In this document: positions 57,176 to 64,000 of the stretch, piece by piece
How positions within the stretch are numbered: position 1 is the first letter of the stretch
Layout: each line of letters begins with the position of its first letter
From: Antedon mediterranea
Taxonomy: Eukaryota > Echinodermata > Crinoidea > Comatulida > Antedonidae
DNA length: 64,000 nucleotides
NCBI RefSeq assembly: GCF_964355755.1
Contig: NC_092675.1
Coordinates: forward strand, 5,678,312 to 5,742,311
Direction: 5' to 3'
Position numbers and translations under genes: made by a program
The notes under the pieces: model-generated
Databases searched by the model: none
What the model was told of the DNA's origin: nothing
Seen by the model: the letters and a program-made list of their open reading frames with translations, nothing else

Positions 57176-57300
57176 ACATATTTCTTAGGAATCAGGTTCA
57201 CTGTTGCTCCACTATCAATTGTATTGTATGGGTTTGTTGTGGATTTCCATGTTGCATAGTATTGGTTTACCTTGGTTGGTTCGGACCGCGTTGACAGTTC
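57176..57300 (-). pseudogene. Ty3/gypsy protease remnant
   Basis: The minus strand encodes the aspartic-protease active-site region IDSGATVNLIPKK (57,180-57,222). It is preceded, in another frame, by VRTNQGKPILCNMEIHNKP. A 1-nt frame change lies between the two parts. The frame ends at the junction with the palindrome element. Confidence 0.75.
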
Positions 57301-58170
57301 CTAGACAGCTAGAGGGCCTACTAGGTCTAGCCTATACTAGCTAGGCCTACTATACTACTACTAGATAGTAATGAGTAAGACACTCTAAAGTTAAGGCCTA
57401 GGCGGGAACCTGTTTGGGGCCGGGTAGGATTGGCCTACTCTACTCGCCTAGGCCTAGGCAGTCTAGTTCCCTTTTGCACCTATTTTTATTTTATCCTGAA
57501 TACCACACCTTAGAATTAGTAATTTTATAAAAGTTCTTTAAATTGGTGATTTTACAAACGTGTTTCTCGCACACACTGTTCGCAGATCGCATACAGAGCT
57601 CCACATGTTCATTATTTTTGTTTCTATGGAGCGCCAAAAGAGCAACAATAATTAATTGGTATTCACAAAGGCTCTAACCTAATTTCCCCTTATCTTACTT
57701 ACTATAGTGTAAATAGTTTTCTTTAAAAACTTGTTTTATAAGATTTTTAAATTGCTGGCGTTGCACTAACGACCTCCCAAACATTACCCACTATAAAAGA
57801 ATATCACAACACAACGTGTTTACAATCATCATGTTTATTTATATAGCATAAACCTCCCGTACCTTTTTTCTCTTTTACTGGGTGTGTCCCACATTTATCA
57901 CTATCAGTTTCTACTAATATCTCTTGTTATCTTCCATTATATTCATTTTCTCTTATAATTTTTAATTCTTGCAAACACATTCATAAAAGTTATGTTTATT
58001 TCTTTTCTCAGTATCAATCGGTTTTTACAGTATTTGCATGCACATGCATGCACATTTTCTCTATACTTAATACAGAATAGAATTTGTGAATTAGCTTTTC
58101 TATAGCATATTAACATATAGTAAATATATATTTTCCATGTTACAAAGGTTATACACGAATACAAACTCTT
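57301..58170. other. non-coding DNA with AGGCCTA-rich patch
   Basis: 57,310-57,470 is dense in AGGCCTA / CTAGGC motifs, as in the cores of other elements here. The remainder is AT-rich and probably includes the 3' end of the LINE remnant that follows. No gene. Confidence 0.5.
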
Positions 58171-58960
58171 TTAATTACCGTAGTTAATAATATTCGCAGA
58201 TGACAAGGTAGACAAGGTAGGTAGGAAATATTCACAATTCTCTCTTAACCATATAATTTTCCTTTCAATCAAGCCTCTTTTCAATATTTGTTTTAGTATT
58301 TGTTTTATAATGCTCTTCTCTTCATTTGTAAAAATGTCGAGATGTAACCTGAATTTTAATTCATTTAAAACAATTATATATTGAATTATTACTTCCATAA
58401 GTATTTTACGTTTGTATAAACAGAAAATTACAAAAGTTCCGATTTTTATAAGATCATTTTCATTTTTTTTGAAAAAGAAAGTTACTGTATGTAGGCCTAA
58501 GTTAAACTGAGTAAGATTAAAATTCTTAAAGTAACTGTATATTTTGTTCATGATGGCTATCGCTATTTTACATTTTTCGAAAACATGAATTTCATTTTCA
58601 GTTACCTTGCATTTTTCACAATCTTTACAGTCTTTAATTTTCCAATACACTAATTTTTCATTAGTTGATAGAATCTTATGTAACAATTTAAATAATTATA
58701 CATTCTGATATCTTTTTCTCTTTAATGGTAATAACATTTGCAAGCCATACATTTTCTCATTCTGTATTTTCATTTGCATTCTGTATTTTTCGTTTTCCCA
58801 TTTATTTTGTGATGATTTTTCTGATTCAACAGATTGATTATATGCATCTTTACATGTCTTAACCTTTTCATTTTTATATACATTATTATTTTCTACACTT
58901 AATAGTCTAAACCAATCTTTAGGAATAGCTTTCTTAATACAATAATACTCTATTATACTC
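58171..58960 (-). pseudogene. LINE (non-LTR) ORF2 C-terminal remnant
   Basis: The minus-strand frame reads KKAIPKDWFRLLSVENN, then KWENEKYRMQMK, a stop, and then LLHKILSTNEKLVYWKIKD with a cysteine motif (CKDCEKCKVTENEIHVFEKC). This is the usual C-terminal zinc-binding region of L1/Tx1-like ORF2 proteins. The downstream 170 codons are open, but the fragment lacks reverse transcriptase. The stop at about 58,700 shows decay. Confidence 0.65.
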
Positions 58961-59149
58961 TATATAATACTTTATTATTTATTCTTCAACTTATTACATC
59001 TTCTCTATTGAAATTAGTTTGTCTTTTTTCTCTTGAAATTAGTCTTCAATTCCGTAAGTCAATTTTTAAAATATAGTGATTCACCTTTAATAGTACATCC
59101 CGTACACAAACCTATACATGTTGTTTCAGCATCGACAACCATTCAGTGT

Positions 59150-59307
59150 TCGGGGCAAACCTGAATTTGGTTTAATTGTCTAACTTAACCTAATTAGTGT
59201 ACTGGTTTTCATTTAGTGTTAAAAATCAGTACCGAAAATATGTATTATATATCTTCGAGAAAATATGATAGAAGTTTTACCGAATTTTACCCTTACGTAA
59301 ATGTAGA
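59150..59307 (-). mobile_element. Helitron-like 5' fragment, second copy
   Basis: On the minus strand it begins TCTACATTTACGTAAGGG, preceded by A, and shares with the element at 34,222 the blocks AAAATTCGGTAAA, TTTCGGTACTGATTTT, TTAAGTTAGA-type and TTTGCCCC. Only the 5' part is recognised. It lies about 120 bp downstream of the Ig-superfamily stop codon. Confidence 0.55.
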
Positions 59308-59430
59308 TTAATTCTTTTAAAATCCATAATTATATTATGGACATCTTCACTCGTCATTTGAGCATAACATTGGACAAGTTTAAACACATTCTTCTTAAAG
59401 TCATAGACTGTCTAAGATTCGAATTTGTTT

Positions 59431-60612
59431 TTAATTTATTTTTAAACATCTCAGACACTGAAAGCTGGCAATTATGATTAGGTATACAAACAAGATTGAC
59501 TGAACTGATAGAAGAAGTATTTGAATAATACGTTTAAAGAAAATGTTAGATGTTTCATAAGGCTGAGATTCATCAGATGAGTGAAATGTTTCACTCGCCA
59601 TTAAACCAGTGTCTATTCTGTGAACTTCTGTGCTGGATTTGAGACATTCTTCTATTTTAATTGTCGTTGATTTCAAAATATCACCTGTGTTTACTGAACA
59701 CGTTATGTTTTCTCCTTGCATTTCACAAGTAATATGTCTAATAAATAAGTTATTTGATAAATTAGCTTCTTGTATTTCCTCGTTAAAAATCACTTCGTTT
59801 GTTGAATTCCATCGAAATTTGATCTCTTTAAGATGTGTATAATAATTTATGCTTTTAGCAATCAATGATGTTTTTGGTTTCCAATCAAAAGCATAACACC
59901 AAATTGTTGCGGATTGATTAAGGATAAATTCTGTTGCATTGATTTTGACCACAACGGGACGTTTTATAACAACGGTAGATATACACAAATGTACGTTATT
60001 CGTTGTCATTTTGCATGTGTAATCAGTTCCCTCATCGCTATCCATTGCTATGAACATAGCACTACTAATAACCTTGTTCTTATTTGTAGTATTAGTAAAA
60101 ACCGAGTGTTTAGGAAATTGTTTTGCATCCCAGTGCAACTTTAAATATGGATATGGGTATGTTTCACAATTTAATGTGACATTGTCACCGACAAAGTACT
60201 CTGATTTTGAAGGGATACATACCGGGTCTGAAGGTATAGGCAGCACTACTAGTTCCATCTTACCAGAATTAACAAGCAATCCATTGCCTTGATATATACA
60301 TTCGTAAACGCCACTGTCTGTTTCATATAGGTTTATTGAAAGGACACTTTCTAGCCGCAGTGTTTCCATTAACGTCGACACTACAGATTCTGTCATTTCA
60401 ATTTCAACATCATTTTTCTTCCATATGGTATTTTTGATGACCGTTTGTGCTTCAAACCCTTTACCAATATCAAAATCACAGTAAAATGTAAACTCCTTAC
60501 CGGCAACAGCATAACTAATGCCTCTTCCAGGATAGCACTGTAGAACGTCAGTTGATTTAATTATGGATAAGGAAAGTAACAGGTAAATTAGAAAATTTAA
60601 CAAATGACCCAT
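59431..60612 (-). CDS. single-exon Ig-superfamily type I membrane protein
   Basis: 393 codons without interruption. Residues 1-20 are a signal peptide (LLNFLIYLLLSLSII). Ig 1 has C45, W64 and the D-x-G-x-Y-x-C motif ending at C105. Ig 2 has C149, W161 and DYTC at C200, plus extra cysteines at 132 and 210. A third, divergent Ig-like region spans about 222-322 (C239, C296, C305). A stalk of about 35 residues precedes a hydrophobic segment at about 364-383, and the cytoplasmic end is only about 10 residues. Seven N-glycosylation sequons lie at 144, 174, 225, 232, 269, 284 and 302. There is no signalling motif, so it may act as a ligand, adhesion molecule or co-receptor. TTTTCATTTCTTCAG directly before the ATG could be an acceptor, so a 5' UTR intron is possible. 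I do not recognise an ortholog. Confidence 0.85.
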   Translation of the reverse strand: MGHLLNFLIYLLLSLSIIKSTDVLQCYPGRGISYAVAGKEFTFYCDFDIGKGFEAQTVIKNTIWKKNDVEIEMTESVVSTLMETLRLESVLSINLYETDSGVYECIYQGNGLLVNSGKMELVVLPIPSDPVCIPSKSEYFVGDNVTLNCETYPYPYLKLHWDAKQFPKHSVFTNTTNKNKVISSAMFIAMDSDEGTDYTCKMTTNNVHLCISTVVIKRPVVVKINATEFILNQSATIWCYAFDWKPKTSLIAKSINYYTHLKEIKFRWNSTNEVIFNEEIQEANLSNNLFIRHITCEMQGENITCSVNTGDILKSTTIKIEECLKSSTEVHRIDTGLMASETFHSSDESQPYETSNIFFKRIIQILLLSVQSILFVYLIIIASFQCLRCLKIN

Positions 60613-61514
60613 ACTGAAGAAATGAAAATGCGTCCCAGTGTAAAAAAATGTACGGTTGACTTACATGTGATCCAGTACAATAACTTGTACAGTACAGTAC
60701 AATAAATACGCCTGTTTCTCTAATTCCTTTTTTCATTACGAGTTTCAATTTGTTTTAAATTTGTATACATTAATGAAATCCGCTATTTGCAATGTCTTTC
60801 GATTTCAATCGATCAAACTTGTAGGTGATCAAACGCTTTGATCTTAACGCTTGATATAAACAATTCTATTAAATTTACGATTTTACACTTTTCATAACGC
60901 TAATTGATACTTTCAGTTTCTCATTATGTAATAAAGGTTTGTAATCGGCTTCTTCTTTTCCAGATTGCACATTATAAAAGTAATATGTAATACGAAAAGA
61001 TGGTAGATATTACCTGTTTGCATTGTCAATATTATTTCATTTAAAAAGAATTAAACTTCATACAAATGATCGATAGGAAACTGAACGTAAAGAAAAGAAA
61101 AATTCCATTTTTTAGGTAAGCATAACAGAACTTAAAGTTTATTAAATTTACGGTAAATATGAAAATCCAACACCATACATGGAAAGTAAAGATGTATGAA
61201 AAGTAAACTGAACATTAAGATATTGATTACTGTAATTGGTTTTATTACAGTCGAGGATTTAAATTTCATAAGTAACATTGCTTTGATTGATGGATAATTT
61301 AACCACATAAATAGATTATTCTGTTTTAATGGATTATTAAATTTCTGACTTTCTCTTTCAAATCAAATTGTTTATTTTAGTTTTCATTCAGTAAATAAAG
61401 TAAATTTCCATCAATGTAGAAAATCATACTGTTAGGCCTAATGTCTTTCTACTGTATTGTGCATTCCATCGCATTTAATATTTTACAAATCGTTTCTCCT
61501 TTTATTACGTTATT
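60613..61514. other. upstream region of the Ig-superfamily gene
   Basis: AT-rich; would contain the promoter and any 5' UTR exon of the minus-strand Ig gene. No coding evidence. Confidence 0.5.
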
Positions 61515-61730
61515 TCAATAACGCAAAAACGTAAAAAATAGCAATCGTTATTACTATTCACAATCGACATGGCGATCAGGACACTTCTTGAGGATCGATC
61601 CAGTCAGTAGAAAAGACGCAGGAGATTACCAATGTAGTTTTAAATATATGAAGTACAGAATGTGTCACTTGGCTATACAGACTCGTCCAATTATGTTGTC
61701 CCAAATAAATAATTGTCATTGCTTTTTTAA
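61515..61730 (+). pseudogene. orphan Ig half-domain, opposite strand
   Basis: A plus-strand frame without initiator Met encodes STWRSGHFLRIDPVSRKDAG, then DYQCSFKYMKYRMCHLAIQT and RPI, and soon ends in TAA. D-A-G-D-Y-x-C is the Ig F-strand signature. The spacing C-x8-C followed by RP matches DYTCKMTTNNVHLC...KRP in Ig 2 of the neighbouring minus-strand protein. The first half of the domain is absent, so it is either an exon of an undetected gene or a decayed paralog. Confidence 0.6.
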
Positions 61731-61856
61731 ATAAACATTTTCTCAATTGTTAGTAAACTAACTCCGTTGAAACCTTATTGTTTGAAGTTCATTATTATCT
61801 AAATTAGCACAGTTAAAAAGACAATAAAGTAGCCAATTACAAATGATTTGATATCA
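61731..61856. other. AT-rich spacer
   Basis: No feature seen. Confidence 0.4.
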
Positions 61857-64000
61857 TATAATTTATTTAGTCAAATACAGACAAAGCAAGACATAAAAAC
61901 AGTACAAAGGTAATTCAATGAGGCACTCCACATAGAACTACTTACATAAAATGAATTACACCCATAAAAAACATGAAAACATGAATTCTTATAATATTAA
62001 GGTAAAACGTTAAAATTCTGTTGGTAAGATATTTCTTATGGTTATGCTCAAAATTTGAAAATAACTCATTCACGTCAGAAGAATCACAGTTCCAGTTAAT
62101 ATTTGCGAATTTTTCAATAAAACGTTGGGGATCAATTTTAGAATAATCATAGTCTTGAAATGTTCCCCTTTAAAGTAAACATTTTACACAAAACTCCTTC
62201 ATGATCGCTGTCGACACCTGGGTGAGGTTGAATATCAGCTACCATATCAGTATTACTTTTTTTTCTCTCTTTTGTGGCGCAACCACCACTTTTATTCACA
62301 TTCATATTATCTCATATTACATAAAATTGTATTATTTAACTAAGTTCATAAGTAACATTTTTACATATATGAATTCTGTATTACTCCTTTTTTCATTAAT
62401 TTTCTTATATTTTGCTATACACTTGACAGGATCATCATTATCATCTATCCCGTTTTAAAATAGTTCACACATTTTCATTTGTTTGTTTTCATTTTACAAC
62501 CCGGATTATACAATATATTTATATACATGATAAAAAGAAATTAAAAAAACCCAATAATAGCTCAGTACCACCAGTAACCCGTATCACAGTAATTCCTTTT
62601 CTGATAATCGTATCAAATTAGAAATTATATTAGCATAACAGTATTTCTTAAAGCTACCCATTTTTCTATACTTGTTTCTTTATTGTTATATGTTTCACAT
62701 TCAATGTTATATAACATATTGCTTTTAATTGAATTCCATAACGATTTACCCACTGGCTTATTTAGTGCTGATAACATTTTTATTCTATAAATAGTAAATG
62801 CTGCAAAAGTGTAAATATAATCTATTAGCTTATCTCCCGTTCCTAGTATTAATTGTTTAAATGATATATTATTGTGGTTTAAACTTACAAAGATACTAAG
62901 CATTTTCCTCCAAAATTTCTGAATAAATCTACAACTAAAAAACAAATGAGTTTAGTTGTGACATTGGAATAATGAAATATTCTTTCACAAACCATGAGTA
63001 TATTAGTTTGGTAGTATTAATCTCATACTTGGTCCCAACTAACTCATCATTATCATCACAATTGAAAATATCTACCTCCTTAATAACACGTTTCCATTGA
63101 ATGGGTATTGCCTTAATAATGCACAAATACTCATTTAACCAGTTTATTTTACATTGTAGTTTCACCGGTATTTTGTTTGATGTTAAAAAAGTGTTCTTAT
63201 TAACAATATCTTTAATACTGATAATGCCACTGTCAATCCAATGCTGGTAGAAAAGCGATTTTTTTTTTAGTTTAACGTAGTGGTTTCCCCACAGTTGCTC
63301 ATTCATTATATCGTTATAAGTTTCAGGTTTTTTTTTTAGAGATTCTGTTATAATTTATGTAGGCTTTTATCATATTTTTGTAAAACAGTGGAATTTTATC
63401 AGAATTAACATCAATAATGCTATAACATGACATATTAAGTAAAACATTAACATCACATATTTTTTTAATATAATACATTGGAATATTTTTCCATTTAGCA
63501 CCATCATCATTCATAATTCTTTTTAACCAGCCACATGAGTGCGTTAACATTTTTTTTTATTTAGTGTCATTCCAGAAACTTCACAAAAAAGTTCAATTAC
63601 ACTGACTGCTGACTTAATACTTTTGTCATTACCAACATACAAAACAGTATCATCGGCTAATTGGCTTATTCTAGCTTCTATGTTATTTTAATTATTTGGA
63701 AGTTTAATACCCTTATAGTCATCTTGGTTTCTATATTCTAGATGCCATTACTTCGACCACTAAAATGAATAATAGAGCGAACAGAGGACAACCTTGTCTA
63801 ATACCTCTTTCCATTTTAAAATTGTTTGAAACCCAACCATTGTTTAACTGTGACCCATTCAACGTTATTATATAATACTTTTACCCAGTTACAAAAGAAC
63901 ATTCCAAAGTTAAACTTTTCTAGAACATTGAACATAAAATCTCTACTAATAGAATCAAAAGCCTTCTTAAAATCTAAGGTAATTATTGCCCCTTCGATAT
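61857..64000 (-). mobile_element. degenerate LINE (L1/Tx1-like), runs off the window
   Basis: Reading leftwards on the minus strand from 64,000, reverse transcriptase motifs appear in order: LDFKKAFDS (about 63,950-63,980), ERGIRQGCPLFALLFILVVE (about 63,750-63,810) and QLADDTVLYVG (about 63,630-63,664). They are followed by C-terminal ORF2 segments with QHWIDSGIISIKD and IKAIPIQWKRVI (63,306-62,935) and FIQKFWRKML (62,945-62,625). Frameshifts and stops separate these parts. 61,857-62,624 is probably its 3' UTR. The 5' part lies beyond the window. Confidence 0.75.

Larger units (their letters stand above)
52857..57300 (-). mobile_element. degenerate Ty3/gypsy retrotransposon, interrupted
   Basis: Minus-strand pol remnants appear in the order protease (57.18-57.30 kb), reverse transcriptase (53.5-53.99 kb) and integrase (52.86-53.46 kb). 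A 3.2-kb insertion separates protease from reverse transcriptase, and the region between reverse transcriptase and integrase is largely deleted. Frameshifts and stops occur throughout. No LTRs were identified. It lies about 280 bp upstream of SLC9B2 exon 1, in the same orientation. Confidence 0.8.

Noticed and set aside
58171-58686. 171-codon minus-strand frame as a novel Cys-rich gene
   Set aside because: The cysteine motif, its preceding sequence and the upstream stop match the C-terminal part of LINE ORF2 proteins, and a related LINE lies at 62-64 kb.
59630-60292. Plus-strand frames opposite the Ig-superfamily gene
   Set aside because: They are antisense shadows of the 393-codon minus-strand frame, which has a signal peptide, Ig motifs and a membrane helix.

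Overview
The window looks like nuclear DNA of a marine invertebrate deuterostome, most likely an echinoderm; a crinoid is my guess. This is inferred from strongly AT-rich sequence, short GT-AG exons in long introns, two genes with close chordate counterparts, and many MITE-like foldback elements, LINE and Ty3/gypsy remnants and tandem arrays. There is no prokaryotic-style gene organisation, and no tRNA, rRNA or CRISPR was seen.

Three gene loci can be supported. (1) On the + strand, 12.5-40.8 kb, is a neuregulin-like gene. Two exons form one Ig domain, an alternative first exon encodes a membrane-anchored N-terminus, eight further exon positions encode seven EGF modules, and three exons encode the transmembrane segment and the cytoplasmic tail. 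Splice phases agree across the whole chain, and the short isoform is an uninterrupted 691 codons. The last half of the final EGF module comes in two alternative exons of 62 nt each. This mirrors the alpha/beta choice of vertebrate NRG1. The signal-peptide exon of the Ig isoform was not found and probably lies outside the window. (2) On the - strand, 52.6-46.5 kb, is a nine-exon sodium/proton antiporter of the SLC9B (NHA2) family, 580 residues. Its last intron carries about 26 tandem 67-bp copies of the last exon's own splice acceptor and first codons. (3) On the - strand, 60.6-59.4 kb, is a 393-residue Ig-superfamily membrane protein whose coding region has no introns. About 1 kb away, on the opposite strand, lies a related Ig half-domain.

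The layout is as follows. 1-12.5 kb has no confident gene; two weak minus-strand exon candidates lie at 3.1 and 6.0-6.3 kb. 12.5-40.8 kb is the neuregulin-like gene, with several MITEs and a Helitron-like element in its introns. 40.8-46.5 kb is the space between two convergent genes and holds a 93-bp tandem array, a 175-bp satellite and a long foldback. 46.5-52.6 kb is the antiporter. 52.9-57.3 kb is a broken Ty3/gypsy element interrupted by three tandem copies of an unusual palindrome-rich element with dozens of TTGCGCAA sites. 57.3-64 kb holds two LINE remnants that flank the Ig-superfamily gene.

The neuregulin-like protein would be a ligand for an ErbB/EGFR-family receptor. The antiporter exchanges Na+ or Li+ for H+. 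The single-exon Ig protein has no recognised function. Nothing ties the three genes into one pathway. All statements come from reading the sequence; no alignment or database search was run.
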